Positions 33,655-42,532 of a stretch of 64,000 bases of DNA are shown here, in pieces; the first letter of the stretch is position 1; each line of letters begins with the position of its first letter. The notes below the pieces were generated by a model. It was not told where the DNA came from. It saw nothing but the letters and a program-made list of their open reading frames with translations, and searched no databases. The DNA is taken from assembly GCF_014873495.1 (NCBI RefSeq), contig NZ_JADBGF010000001.1:10044001-10108000 (forward strand). Reading direction: 5' to 3'. The stretch comes from Streptomyces stelliscabiei (GTDB lineage: Bacteria > Actinomycetota > Actinomycetes > Streptomycetales > Streptomycetaceae). Both the position numbers and the translations under genes were made by a program.

Positions 33655-33963
33655 GTGCATCACGGGTCGCAGGCCGCCACCGCACCGGCTGGCTGCTGCT
33701 GGCCGACGGCGCCGCCCATGTGCACAGCCCGGCCGGTGGTCAGGGAATGAACACCGGCATCCAGGAACGGCTACGCCCTCGGCAGGGCGATCGCGTCCCG
33801 GCAGCTCGACGGCTACGAGACAGAGCGCGTGGTCCCCTTCACCCATCGGATGGCCCGCGTGGCCACCACGCGCAACGCGATGGCTCGTGGGGCACGCAAC
33901 ATTGCGCTTCCCCTTCTCGATCACACGGGCCTGCCCAGGAAGCTCGCCACCGAACTCGCCTAA
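33655..33963 (+). pseudogene. FAD-dependent monooxygenase, C-terminal fragment
   Basis: HRTGWLLLADGAAHVHSPAG and GQGMNTGIQ are the GD-x-AH-x-x-P-x-x-G-x-G FAD-binding motif of aromatic-ring hydroxylases (here with Ala-Asp-Gly). After a frameshift the text continues GYALGRAIASRQLDGYETER, VVPFTHRMARVATTRNAMAR and LPRKLATELA to a stop at 33963. The N-terminal GxGxxG dinucleotide site is missing, so it is dead. Confidence 0.65.
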
Positions 33964-34003
33964 GTCAACTACCGGTAGAGCCGCCATTTCTCCAGGGGTC
34001 GTG

Positions 34004-34219
34004 TCAGGTCGTTGTCTCTGTAAAGGCCAGTACGTCGTGGTTGGTGTCCCAGAGCAGGGTCAGCAGGGCGCGTAGTGATGCCTGGTCGATGTTCTCGACG
34101 ATCAGTACGGTGCCGTCCGTGCCGGGCGCGGACACATGGTCGAACCTGGTGCTGATCACGTCCAGCAGCGTGCGGGCGATCGGTCCGCGCAGCGTCAGCA
34201 CGTAACGGTTAGGGGCCAT
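34004..34219 (-). CDS. Small conserved protein downstream of LuxR gene
   Basis: 71 residues from ATG 34219: MAPNRYVLTLRGPIARTLLD, VISTRFDHVSAPGTDGTVLI and a C-terminal helix DQASLRALLTLLWDTNHDVL. The alternating strand/helix pattern looks like a small ACT- or BON-sized alpha/beta domain. Proteins of this size and sequence type occur near regulators in Streptomyces, but no function is known. It lies 68 bases after the MalT-like regulator on the same strand, so it may be co-transcribed. Confidence 0.6.
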   Translation of the reverse strand: MAPNRYVLTLRGPIARTLLDVISTRFDHVSAPGTDGTVLIVENIDQASLRALLTLLWDTNHDVLAFTETTT

Positions 34220-34287
34220 GGCGTACAGGGAACCCGCCGCCCGGGTGGCCGTGCACCACCCGCCCGGGAGAAGCACCCGGGGTGGAC

Positions 34288-36525
34288 TCAGATCAAGCCG
34301 AGTTCGCGTGCCGCTGTGACGGCGTCGTGCCGGGAGGCGACGCCGAGCTTGCGGTACAGGCTCTTGTTGTACGCCTTGACCGTGTTGATCGACAGGAACA
34401 GCGCTGCCCCGATCTCCCGCTGGGTCGCCGTCCCCTGCAGTGCCCGCAGGATGGACAATTCGCGGTCGGTCAGTTCCTCCGCGAGGACACCGGAGCGTAC
34501 GGCGGTGCGGGCGCCGACGCGGCCCAGCCGCGCCTCGCTCTCCTCGAGCCGCCGCTTTGCGTAGGCGCTCACCGGCTCCTCGTCCACCACCTCGCGGGCC
34601 CGGGCCAGTGCGGCGCGGGCGGCGGGCCGGTCGCCGCGGGCGAGCTCGGCGTCGGCGAGGTAGAGCAGGCCGAGGAAGAGCACGGTCGGCCTCGGGTGCA
34701 GTTCGGCGAGGGTGACCGCGCGGCGCAGCAGAACTGCGGCCTCCTCCATGTCGGCGTTCTGGTAGCGGCGCCTGGCCTGGGCGATGCGCAGCGGGGCCAG
34801 CCCCGGCGTACTCGTCTCCCGCCCGTCGCGCTCGACCGCGTCGGCGAGCGGAGCGGCCTCGCGCAGGACCCGGTCGCAGTCCTCGCCGCGGCCCGCTTCG
34901 ACGAGGCTGATCGTCAGCGTGCCCGCTCCCTGAAGCATCAGAGAAGGCGGCCACGCCTTGCGGTGGGCCGGCGACGACCACAGATCGAGCACCAGTGTCG
35001 CGGCCTCGTCGAAGCGGCCGTCGCGAGCCAGCATGGCCCCCAGTGCCGCCCGTACGGTCGGATGTCCGGCGGCGCCTGCCCTGATTTCCTCGTCCAGCGC
35101 CTGTTGCACCATGACGACGGATCGCGCGGCCTCGGCATCCGACATGCCGAAGCCCGCGCGTACGCAGAGCACGGCGCTGCGGAAGCTGTGCCAGCCGGGG
35201 ACGGCGGTGTCGGGGGCGCTTCCCGCCTCGCAGGCGTCCAGCCAGCGGTTGACCCGGTCCTGATCGCCGCAGAGCGCTGCCGTGTAGGCGAGTGAGAACG
35301 CCAGCTGCGGGCCCACCGTACGGATGGGCAGCCGCTCGCCGAACTGCAGGTAGGTCGCCGCGGCCCCACGAGGGAAGAACCAGCTCTCCGCGTTGGTGAG
35401 CATCAGCGCGGCGGCGTCGTCGTCGCGGCCGGCGCGCAGCAGGTGGTGCACCGCGTCGTCGATGCGGTCCTCGTCGGCGAACCAGGCCGCGGCACGGGCG
35501 AGGACTTCCCGCGGGTCCGTGGTGGCCTCGCGGGCCAGGACGTCGCGAAGGAGGTGATGGCACCGGTACCAGTGCCGTTGGTCGTCCAGGGCGGCCACGA
35601 ACAGGTCCGCCCTGACCAGATCGGCCAGCACCCCGGCCGATCCGGTCACCTGCAGCGCGGCGTCGCACAGTGGACCGGAGAGCCGTTCGAGCGGCGCGGC
35701 CCGCACGAGCAGGTCGCGCTGGCTCGGCGCGAGGCTGGGCAGCACCTCGGCCGTGAAGTAGTCCAGCAGGTGCCGGTCATCGGCGTGGGCCTTCGCCGGG
35801 TTCGCGCGCAGGGCCAGGGCGGCCAGTTGCAGGCCCGCTGCCCATCCCTCGGTCCGTTCCCACACGGCTGCGGCCGCCGCCTGGTCGAGGTCGTGCCCCG
35901 ACACCGCCGAGACCAGGGCCGCCGCCTCGTCCGGCGAGAACCGCAGCTGGGCCGCCCGCAGCTCGGTCAGGTCGCCGCGGGCCCGCAGCCGCGCGATGGG
36001 CAGCGGCGGGTCCGTGCGCGCGGCGATCACGATCCGCAGTGCGGCGGGCAGGTACGCGACCAGGTATTCGACCGCCTCGTGGATGTGCGGGTCGGTGAGC
36101 AGGTGGTAGTCATCGAGCACCAGTACGTGCGGTGTCTCGGTCGCTGCCAGTTCGTTCAGCAGCATCGGCAGCGCGAGGTCGACTGGGGAGACGCCCGCCG
36201 CGTCCAGTGCCTGCAGGGGGTCCGTGCTGATCGCGTCGCCGGTACGGTGCAGCGCGGTGAGCACGTATCTCCAGAACCGGACGGGTTCGTCGTCGCTCTC
36301 GTCGAGCGAGACCCACGCGATGCGGCGCTTCTCCTCGAGGTCGGCCGCCCAGCCGCTGAGCAGACTCGTCTTGCCCCAGCCGGCGGGCGCCACCACCACC
36401 GTCAGCCGGGTCTCGGCCAGCCGCAGCTGCCGCTGCAGGCGTTCACGGGGGACCGCGCCGGCCCGGGCCGGCGGGATCACCTGTTTCACGGCCAGCAGTG
36501 GCCGCCTGGGTATGTCCGACGTCAC
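34288..36525 (-). CDS. MalT/LuxR-type large ATP-binding regulator (LAL-like)
   Basis: 745 residues from GTG 36525; the open frame runs far upstream antisense to the next gene and was not used. The N-terminal Walker A is APAGWGKTSLL (residues 46-56), with Walker B HVLVLDDYHLL and IVIAARTDPPLPIARLRARG typical of MalT-like STAND ATPases. A TPR-like helical middle follows. The C-terminal LuxR HTH reads LTDRELSILRALQGTATQRE, IGAALFLSINTVKAYNKSLY and RKLGV. Such proteins activate genes when an inducer and ATP are bound. Divergent from the Acg-type nitroreductase and MFS pump, its likely targets. An inverted repeat lies in the intergenic region. Confidence 0.9.
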   Translation of the reverse strand: MTSDIPRRPLLAVKQVIPPARAGAVPRERLQRQLRLAETRLTVVVAPAGWGKTSLLSGWAADLEEKRRIAWVSLDESDDEPVRFWRYVLTALHRTGDAISTDPLQALDAAGVSPVDLALPMLLNELAATETPHVLVLDDYHLLTDPHIHEAVEYLVAYLPAALRIVIAARTDPPLPIARLRARGDLTELRAAQLRFSPDEAAALVSAVSGHDLDQAAAAAVWERTEGWAAGLQLAALALRANPAKAHADDRHLLDYFTAEVLPSLAPSQRDLLVRAAPLERLSGPLCDAALQVTGSAGVLADLVRADLFVAALDDQRHWYRCHHLLRDVLAREATTDPREVLARAAAWFADEDRIDDAVHHLLRAGRDDDAAALMLTNAESWFFPRGAAATYLQFGERLPIRTVGPQLAFSLAYTAALCGDQDRVNRWLDACEAGSAPDTAVPGWHSFRSAVLCVRAGFGMSDAEAARSVVMVQQALDEEIRAGAAGHPTVRAALGAMLARDGRFDEAATLVLDLWSSPAHRKAWPPSLMLQGAGTLTISLVEAGRGEDCDRVLREAAPLADAVERDGRETSTPGLAPLRIAQARRRYQNADMEEAAVLLRRAVTLAELHPRPTVLFLGLLYLADAELARGDRPAARAALARAREVVDEEPVSAYAKRRLEESEARLGRVGARTAVRSGVLAEELTDRELSILRALQGTATQREIGAALFLSINTVKAYNKSLYRKLGVASRHDAVTAARELGLI

Positions 36526-36579
36526 GACGCTCCCGACCTGCGGCCCGGTACCGCAACCGGACGCTGATTCTGCCAGCTC

Positions 36580-36613
36580 CACCACCCCGGGTACATCTCG
36601 CGGCGGGGTGGTG
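36580..36613. promoter_or_regulatory. Inverted repeat between LuxR and nitroreductase genes
   Basis: CACCACCCCG (36580-36589) and CGGGGTGGTG (36604-36613) form perfect 10-bp arms 14 bases apart (centre-to-centre about 24). It is suitably placed, 55-90 bases from either start, to be a regulator site for this divergent pair. Confidence 0.55.
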
Positions 36614-36678
36614 CGCCGGCACCCTGTGCGACGCGATTCTCCTGGCACAACCCGGGGTCGGGCGACAGGAGAGACGCA

Positions 36679-37881
36679 ATGGCCACGAACACCGTCACGG
36701 ACGAACCCCCGGAGATCACCTTCACTCGCAGGGACGCGCTGAAGCTGACCGGCCTCGGCATCGGCTCGGTCGCCGGCCTCGGCGTGGGCGTCGGCGGACT
36801 CCGGGCTGTCACCAACGGAGCCTTCAGCGCCGGGTCCGGTGATCCGTACGACCTCTGGCACGACTGGACCTCGATGTCCGGCGTCGAGCGGGTGGTCGCC
36901 GCCGGCGTCCTCGCGTGCAACCCGCACAACACCCAGCCCTGGCGAATGATCGTCGACGGCGACACCATCGACGTCCACTCCGACCCGAGCCGGCGGATGC
37001 CGCTCAACGACGCGAGCGGCCGTGAACACTTCGCCGGACTCGGCTGCGCCGTCGAGAACATGGTGATCGCCGCCGGACCGGCCGGATTCACCGCCGACGT
37101 CGCCCTCTTCCCGGACGGCCCGGTATCGGACCATGTCGCGCGCATCGTACTCAGCAAGGCCCGCACCAGAAAGGACCGTGACCTCGCCGCTGCGATTCCG
37201 CACCGGCATACCAACCGCGGCCCGTACACCTCCGCACCCGTCGACGTCAGCGGCTTCACCGAACAGAGTTCCCGCGTCAAGGGGGCGAGCGTGCTGTGGA
37301 TCACCGACGAGCAGGCGCGGGAGCGGCTGGGCCGGCTCTATGTCGAGGCCACCGAGGCGATCACCGCGGACACCGCGCAGTCGACGGAGGCCTTCACCTG
37401 GTTCCGCAGCTCGCGCAGCAGCATCGACAGGCACCGCGACGGGCTCACCCTCGACGGTCAGGGACTGGGCGGGCTGACCTTGTTCGCCGCGAAACTCCTC
37501 CCCGCGCAGTCCCGCGAGGACGGCGACGCCTACTGGGTCAAGGCCACCCGCGAGGTGCACACCGCGACCGCCGCCGCCTACGGCGTCATCGCCGTCGACG
37601 ACGTCACCGACAGAACCGCCCAGGTCAGCGGCGGACGGCTGCTGGCCCGGTTGCACCTCACCGCAACCATGCTCGGCCTCGGCCTGCACCACATGAACCA
37701 GATCACCGAACGCATCGACCGCGACACCGCGGCCGGCAGCCCCGACGTCTTCTCCGCCCGCTGGGCCGCCCTGCTGGGCCGCCCCGCCTCGATGGGCCTG
37801 CTGTCCTTCCGTATCGGTCACCCCGAGCGCACGCCGGGTCTCAGCCCGCGCCGCAGCCTCGGCGACGTCGTGACCAGCTGA
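36679..37881 (+). CDS. Acg-family FMN-binding nitroreductase-like protein
   Basis: 400 residues. The N-terminus has a Tat-like TFTRRDALKLTGLGIGSVAG (residues 14-33), twin Arg followed by a hydrophobic stretch. Then LACNPHNTQPWRMIVDGDTI, the FMN phosphate-contact region of Acg/nitroreductases, and SDPSRRMPLNDASGREHFAG. Near the end LHLTATMLGLGLHHMNQITE carries the second half of the flavin site. Mycobacterial Acg proteins are thought to bind or sequester FMN; catalytic activity is uncertain. The twin-Arg suggests export or membrane attachment. It is followed 74 bases later by a DHA2 pump, probably one operon. Confidence 0.8.
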   Translation: MATNTVTDEPPEITFTRRDALKLTGLGIGSVAGLGVGVGGLRAVTNGAFSAGSGDPYDLWHDWTSMSGVERVVAAGVLACNPHNTQPWRMIVDGDTIDVHSDPSRRMPLNDASGREHFAGLGCAVENMVIAAGPAGFTADVALFPDGPVSDHVARIVLSKARTRKDRDLAAAIPHRHTNRGPYTSAPVDVSGFTEQSSRVKGASVLWITDEQARERLGRLYVEATEAITADTAQSTEAFTWFRSSRSSIDRHRDGLTLDGQGLGGLTLFAAKLLPAQSREDGDAYWVKATREVHTATAAAYGVIAVDDVTDRTAQVSGGRLLARLHLTATMLGLGLHHMNQITERIDRDTAAGSPDVFSARWAALLGRPASMGLLSFRIGHPERTPGLSPRRSLGDVVTS

Positions 37882-37955
37882 CCCCCCGGCAGGTGCGGCG
37901 AGTCCCACCGCGCCGCCCGCCCACCAGTTTCGTTCCGTTCAAAGGAGATTCCCTC

Positions 37956-39536
37956 ATGTCCGACTCCAGCATTGCGGAGCAGGCCGGCGGACCGGTGCGC
38001 GCCTTGCGCCCCGGTGCCGTTCTGGCCGTGACCTGCCTGGCGCTGGCGACCGTCGTATCGGCCATGGCGTCGCTGAGCGTGGCGTTGCCCGACATCGCCC
38101 GCGAGACGCACGCCAACCAGACCCAGCTGTCGTGGATCATCGACTCCTACAGCCTGATCTTCGCTTCGTTCCTGCTGTTCGCCGCGACCCTCGGCGACCG
38201 CTTCGGCCGTCGCCGGGCGCTGCTCGGCGGCGTCGCGGTGTTCGGCGCAGTATCGCTGGCCGCGACCTTCACGACCGAGCCGGGCGTCCTGATCGCCCTT
38301 CGTGCGGTGCTGGGCGTTGCCGCCGCGTTCGTCATGCCCGCCACGCTGTCCACGATCACCAGCACGTTTCCCCGCGGCCAGCAGGCGCGTGCCATCAGCA
38401 TCTGGGCGGGGGTCGCGGGCGCCAGCGCCGCACTGGGACTGCTCGCCTCCGGAATACTGCTCGAGGCGTGGTCGTGGCGATCGGTGTTCTGGCTGAACAC
38501 CGTCATGGCCGCGGTGGCGTTCATCGGCACCTACCTCTTCGTGCCGGAGTCCGCGCAGCCGGGCAGACAGCGCATCGATGTGACCGGAGCGGCTCTCACC
38601 GTGGCAGGGCTGGGCGTGCTGGTCTACTCGGTCATCGAGGCGCCCGAGCACGGCTGGGGCAGCACGCGCACCCTGGCAGGCATAGCCCTCGGCCTCGCCG
38701 TCCTGGTCGCCTTCGTGGCCTGGGAGCTCAGGCACCCGCACCCCCTGCTCGACCCGCGGCTGTTCCGCAACAAACTGTTCGCGGCAGGATCGATCTCGAC
38801 CACACTGCAGTTCTTCGCGTTCTTCGGGTTCATCTTCGTCACCATGCAGTACCTCCAGCTGGTGCGCGGTGACAGCGCACTGATGGCCGCGGTGAGCGTG
38901 CTGCCCATGTCCGCGGCGATGATCCCCAGCGCCCGCCTCAGCCCGCTCCTGGTCGCCCGGCGAGGCATACGCCGCCCCTGGACCGTCGGCCTGGTCCTGG
39001 TCACCACCGGCCTGGTCGTGCTGGCCCAGCTCGACGCCGGCAGTTCGTACTGGCTGGTCGTCGCCGGACTCCTGCCGCTCGGCGCGGGCATGGGCCTGGC
39101 CACGACGCCGGCCACCGCGGCGATCACCGACGCCCTGCCGCCACGTCTGCAGAACGTGGGATCCGCCGTGAACGACCTCTCACGCGAACTCGGCGGCGCC
39201 CTGGGCATCGCCGTCCTCGGCAGCCTCATGAACGCCCAGTACCGTGACTCCCTCGACACCGGCGGCCTCCCCGCCCCCGTCGCGCAAGCCGCCCGCTCCT
39301 CCCTGGCCGCCGCCAACCACATCGGCCACGCCACGAGCAACCCCGCACTGATCGAACGGGCCCGCGACGCCTTCGCCTCCGGCATGCACCTCGCCCTCAT
39401 CAGCGGCGCCGCGACCACCATCCTGGCCGCCGTCGTCGTCACCCTCCTCCTGCGCCGGACCGGCAAGCCGGGCACGGCCGCCGAACACCCGCAGACCGAC
39501 GGCACAGACCGAGACACGGCCAAGGCGACGGCATAA
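37956..39536 (+). CDS. MFS drug transporter, DHA2 (14-helix) family
   Basis: 526 residues from ATG 37956 (AAAGGAG upstream). About 14 hydrophobic helices. Landmarks: TVVSAMASLSVALPDIARET, LSWIIDSYSLIFASFLLFAA, LGDRFGRRRALLGGVAVFGA (motif A), LGVAAAFVMPATLSTI, GVAGASAALGLLASGILLEA (motif C, antiporter type), and RLQNVGSAVNDLSRELGGAL. It exports drugs or metabolites using the proton gradient. Downstream of the Acg-type gene and divergent from the MalT-like regulator; an HxlR gene follows after an inverted repeat, giving a second possible regulator. Confidence 0.92.
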   Translation: MSDSSIAEQAGGPVRALRPGAVLAVTCLALATVVSAMASLSVALPDIARETHANQTQLSWIIDSYSLIFASFLLFAATLGDRFGRRRALLGGVAVFGAVSLAATFTTEPGVLIALRAVLGVAAAFVMPATLSTITSTFPRGQQARAISIWAGVAGASAALGLLASGILLEAWSWRSVFWLNTVMAAVAFIGTYLFVPESAQPGRQRIDVTGAALTVAGLGVLVYSVIEAPEHGWGSTRTLAGIALGLAVLVAFVAWELRHPHPLLDPRLFRNKLFAAGSISTTLQFFAFFGFIFVTMQYLQLVRGDSALMAAVSVLPMSAAMIPSARLSPLLVARRGIRRPWTVGLVLVTTGLVVLAQLDAGSSYWLVVAGLLPLGAGMGLATTPATAAITDALPPRLQNVGSAVNDLSRELGGALGIAVLGSLMNAQYRDSLDTGGLPAPVAQAARSSLAAANHIGHATSNPALIERARDAFASGMHLALISGAATTILAAVVVTLLLRRTGKPGTAAEHPQTDGTDRDTAKATA

Positions 39537-39569
39537 CCCCCAACCGACCCCCGACACATCCAACACGAC

Positions 39570-39609
39570 GTACGGCGCGAGCGATCACGATTCGTTCCTC
39601 GCGCCGTAC
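39570..39609. terminator. 12-bp-stem inverted repeat after the MFS gene
   Basis: GTACGGCGCGAG and CTCGCGCCGTAC are perfect complements with a 16-base loop. It starts 34 bases after the MFS stop and ends 17 bases before the HxlR start. It could be a terminator for the pump transcript or an HxlR operator. Confidence 0.65.
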
Positions 39610-39625
39610 CAGGAAGGAACCTGAC

Positions 39626-40036
39626 ATGACTGTGCTGCGCACTCAGACGGCGCACCAACCCGGCTCTCCCCGATTGCCGGAACCCCTGGAAGCCCTCACC
39701 CGCGCCTTCGCTCTCCTCGGCACACGCGGCACCGGGCTCATCGTGGTGGCCCTCGCCAAGGGCCCGGCCGACCTCCACCTGCTTCGCGAGCGCGTCCCCG
39801 GTCTCAGCGACGGCCTGCTCACCCGACGCCTTCGGGAGATGGCGGCCCTCGGCCTGGTGACCCGAACCGCCCACCCGGGCACATCCACAAGCACCGTCTA
39901 CACGCTCGCCTCCCACGGCAAGGCGCTCCTCATCCCCCTGACCGCCCTGACCGTGTGGGCAGAGGGCCATCTCCCTGCGAACGCCTCCGAAGAAGCTCGT
40001 TCTGTGCGAGGCGACCGGGCGAGGGTGATTGCGTGA
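39626..40036 (+). CDS. HxlR-family winged-helix regulator
   Basis: 136 residues from ATG 39626 (GGAAGGA upstream). LEALTRAFALLGTRGTGLIV, LALAKGPADLHLLRERVPGL-like helix, SDGLLTRRLREMAALGLVTR and STVYTLASHGKALLIPLTAL give the HxlR wing pattern. The usual N-terminal Cys used by redox-sensing members is missing. It lies between a DHA2 pump and a PhzF gene, all on the plus strand, and could control either. A perfect 12-bp inverted repeat lies just upstream. Confidence 0.8.
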   Translation: MTVLRTQTAHQPGSPRLPEPLEALTRAFALLGTRGTGLIVVALAKGPADLHLLRERVPGLSDGLLTRRLREMAALGLVTRTAHPGTSTSTVYTLASHGKALLIPLTALTVWAEGHLPANASEEARSVRGDRARVIA

Positions 40037-40142
40037 AAGGTCATGAGGACCTGGAGACGGCAGAGCGACACCTATCTGCCCATCCTGTACTCGCTCAGCG
40101 CAGTCCTCCCGGCTGCACCCGACGACGCCCGAGGACAAGCCG

Positions 40143-41000
40143 ATGCGCTACCTCCATGTCGATGTCTTCAGCACCCAGCCCTATTGCGGCAACAGCCTGA
40201 CGGTGTTCCCCGACTCGCCAGACCTCAGCGACAAGCAGATGGCGCGCATCACCAAGGAGATGCGGCACTTCGAATCGGTCTTTCTGGCCCAGGAAGGCTC
40301 CAGCAACCGGACCTGGCGTGCGCGAGTGTTCGACCTTGCCGAGGAACTCGACTTCGCCGGCCACCCTCTCATCGGGGCAGCCTGCGTCCTGCACGCTCTG
40401 CACGGTGGTGATGACACCGATACCTGGAAGCTGAAGGCCGGAACGGTCGACGTCCCCACCCGGCGCCGCGCAGCGGGCCGGTACACCAGCGTGCTCAACC
40501 AAAGCGGTGCCCAATTCCTCGGACGCCCCCACATCCCCGCACTGGCCTCCTGGTTCTCCTTGGACGCCGACGACCTGGACCCGGACCTGCCTCCGGAGGT
40601 GGTCTCCACGGGCCTGCGTTACCTGATGATCCCCGTACGCGGCGATGCGATTGCGCGTGCCCGCATCACGCGGGACCTCGCAGCGTCCCTCACTACGGTC
40701 GGCGCCCAGTTCGCCTACCTGCTCGACGCCGCCGCCCTGGAAGGACGCCTCTGGAGCAACGACGGCGTCCACGATGACGTGGCCATCGGCAGCGGAGCCG
40801 GCTGCGCAGCCGCCTACCTGCGCTGCCACGGCCGAATCGGGACCGGAGAGACTGTCACCCTGCACCAAGGGCGCTTCACCGGCCGCCCCAGTCAGATGGC
40901 CATCAGCGCGCACGGCGAAGGACAGGACATCCACTCCGTCACGGTGGGCGGCGATGTGGCGTTCGTCGCCGAAGGACACCTCGCTGAGCTGCCCGCATGA
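40143..41000 (+). CDS. PhzF-family isomerase
   Basis: 285 residues, normal for the family. The N-terminal RYLHVDVFSTQPYCGNSLTV, the catalytic Glu in KEMRHFESVFLA (about residue 45), FDLAEELDFAGHPLIGAACV, and in the second half VGAQFAYLLD and IGSGAGCAAAYLRCHG, complete the diaminopimelate-epimerase-like fold. PhzF isomerises dihydro-hydroxyanthranilate in phenazine synthesis; most relatives have other, unknown substrates, and no other phenazine genes are here. It starts 106 bases after the HxlR gene. Confidence 0.9.
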   Translation: MRYLHVDVFSTQPYCGNSLTVFPDSPDLSDKQMARITKEMRHFESVFLAQEGSSNRTWRARVFDLAEELDFAGHPLIGAACVLHALHGGDDTDTWKLKAGTVDVPTRRRAAGRYTSVLNQSGAQFLGRPHIPALASWFSLDADDLDPDLPPEVVSTGLRYLMIPVRGDAIARARITRDLAASLTTVGAQFAYLLDAAALEGRLWSNDGVHDDVAIGSGAGCAAAYLRCHGRIGTGETVTLHQGRFTGRPSQMAISAHGEGQDIHSVTVGGDVAFVAEGHLAELPA

Positions 41001-41246
41001 CCGCGCCCTCTCTGGCCCCCTCAGCGCCGACGCCATCCGCACTGCGGTCTGGCGCACTTGGAACCGGCGGCCCACGCGCTCGCCGACTACAGCCGGCGTG
41101 GGCGATTCCCCGAGGGCGGTCCCTTCGTACGTGGTTCGTCGAGCGATCGCCCGTGGCGGCGGTGCGGGAGTCGAGTGGTGCCTGCCGGCCACCGATATCG
41201 GCGTCGAAACGGCGATGAGGCGGATGCCGGGTACTGAGGCACAGGG

Positions 41247-41690
41247 ATGGCGCCGACCGAGGAGGCCGCCCTGGACAGGTTCGCCGAGTTCGCCGACGCG
41301 TGGGGCAGGAAGTATCCGGCGATCGTGAAGCTGTGGGAGAACGCCTGGGAGGAGTTCACTCCGTTCCTGCGGTTCGACACCGAGATCCGTCGCATCGTCT
41401 GCACGACGAACGCGATCGAGTCGGTCAACGCCCGTATCCGCCGGGCGGTCAGGGCCCGCGGGCACTTCCCCAACGAGCAGGCCGCGTTGAGGTGCGTCTA
41501 CATGGCGATCATGTCGCTCGACCCCACGGGCAAGGGCCAGGCCCGCTGGACCATGCGCTGGAAGACCGCGCTGAACGCCTTCGACATCACCTTCGACGGC
41601 CGCCTCTCCGCAGCCCGTCAGTAACCCCAACTACCGCAGTTACAGCACTCGTTTGACAGTCCCGTTCGACGGACACCGCTCAAGATCGTA
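41247..41690 (+). pseudogene. IS256-family transposase, C-terminal fragment and end
   Basis: 125 codons end at 41624. FAEFADAWGRKYPAIVKLWE, FTPFLRFDTEIRRIVCTTNA and IESVNARIRRAVRARGHFPN are the Glu-bearing C-terminal region of IS256/Mutator transposases; both catalytic Asp motifs are absent. Sequence after the stop (CGCAGTTACAGCACTCGTTT...) resembles the outer end of such elements. The left part of the element is missing. Confidence 0.8.
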
Positions 41691-41700
41691 ACGACAACAG

Positions 41701-42228
41701 CTACTGATAGCGGCAGAGCTCGTCGATGTCCGCGGCGAAGCTCGCGAACTGAGCCTTGGCCTCCGTGATGATCTCCGGGGCCGGCCGACGCGGGGTGGTC
41801 GCGTGCCGTTCGGCGAGCGCGGTCAGGACTGCGTCGGGACGCACGTCGTAAGTCTCGTACATGGCGGCTTCCTTGGGGCCGAGGCCATCGGCCAGTACCC
41901 ACAAGAAGCCGGACAGGTCCCCGGCGACTACACCGCACTCGCCCTCCGAGTCCATGAACACCACGGGCTGTTCGGCGAGGGGCCGCCCCGGTCGCGCGTA
42001 CCAGATGGCGGCCTGACCGCCGGTTCCGTCCATCCCGAAGAGCCGGAAGGCGTCGCCGTCGAGCTCGTGGTTCCCAGTCCAGTGACGCAGCCAGTCGGTG
42101 GTCTCCTCGGCGGATTCGAAGGCGTCGTACGGCTCGAAGTCCACGCCCTCACCGTCGTCGCCGTAGTCGAACTCGACCCTGGCCACATCGGCCAGAGCAG
42201 GCGGAAAGCGCCGGTCATCATCTGTCAT
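41701..42228 (-). CDS. SMI1/KNR4 (SUKH)-like protein
   Basis: 175 residues from ATG 42228 (CAGGTGA upstream; a GTG three codons earlier is possible). Acidic N-terminus VEFDYGDDGEGVDFEPYDAF, then TTDWLRHWTGNHELDGDAFR, FGMDGTGGQAAIWYARPGRP, VVFMDSEGECGVVAGDLSGF and LWVLADGLGPKEA. The FxxDxxGGxxxxW...PVVxxDSEGE...DLxxFL pattern is that of SUKH/SMI1-KNR4 proteins, many of which are immunity proteins against nuclease or ADP-ribosylating toxins. No toxin gene is adjacent. Confidence 0.75.
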   Translation of the reverse strand: MTDDDRRFPPALADVARVEFDYGDDGEGVDFEPYDAFESAEETTDWLRHWTGNHELDGDAFRLFGMDGTGGQAAIWYARPGRPLAEQPVVFMDSEGECGVVAGDLSGFLWVLADGLGPKEAAMYETYDVRPDAVLTALAERHATTPRRPAPEIITEAKAQFASFAADIDELCRYQ

Positions 42229-42532
42229 CTCGATCACCTGTGCAGACTAACCGCCACCACTGACACCACCGGGTCGACCCCGAGTCAGGGCTGAGGCGGA
42301 TGGCTGGACCGACGACGACCCGGCATCCGAAGCTCACGGGTGTGCGAGGCAATCACACGACCGGGCGGACGAGTTGGACTCTGCGGACGTCGACACGGAA
42401 GACTGCGACACCAGGGCCGGTTGATTCGGACCTCGAGCGTTCGTTCGTCGAGCGCCGTGGTGGTCCACACGTGCTTGCTGTCGGCCATGTCGGAATAGCC
42501 CATGCCGTCGCGGGCATCGACTCCTTCTCCGT

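Noticed and set aside
36526..37908. The minus-strand frame of the MalT-like regulator stays open for 461 more codons, giving an apparent 1206-residue protein.
   Set aside because: The extra part is exactly antisense to the well-supported Acg-type gene, has no domain, and the conserved start with a suitable GTG is at 36525. Such shadow frames are common at this GC content.
38624..40138. A 504-codon minus-strand frame opposite the MFS and HxlR genes.
   Set aside because: Antisense shadow; the sequence is Ala/Arg/Pro-rich without domains while the plus strand encodes clear families.
40143..41000. PhzF as evidence of a phenazine cluster.
   Set aside because: No other phenazine genes occur in the window, and most PhzF-like proteins are not involved in phenazine synthesis.
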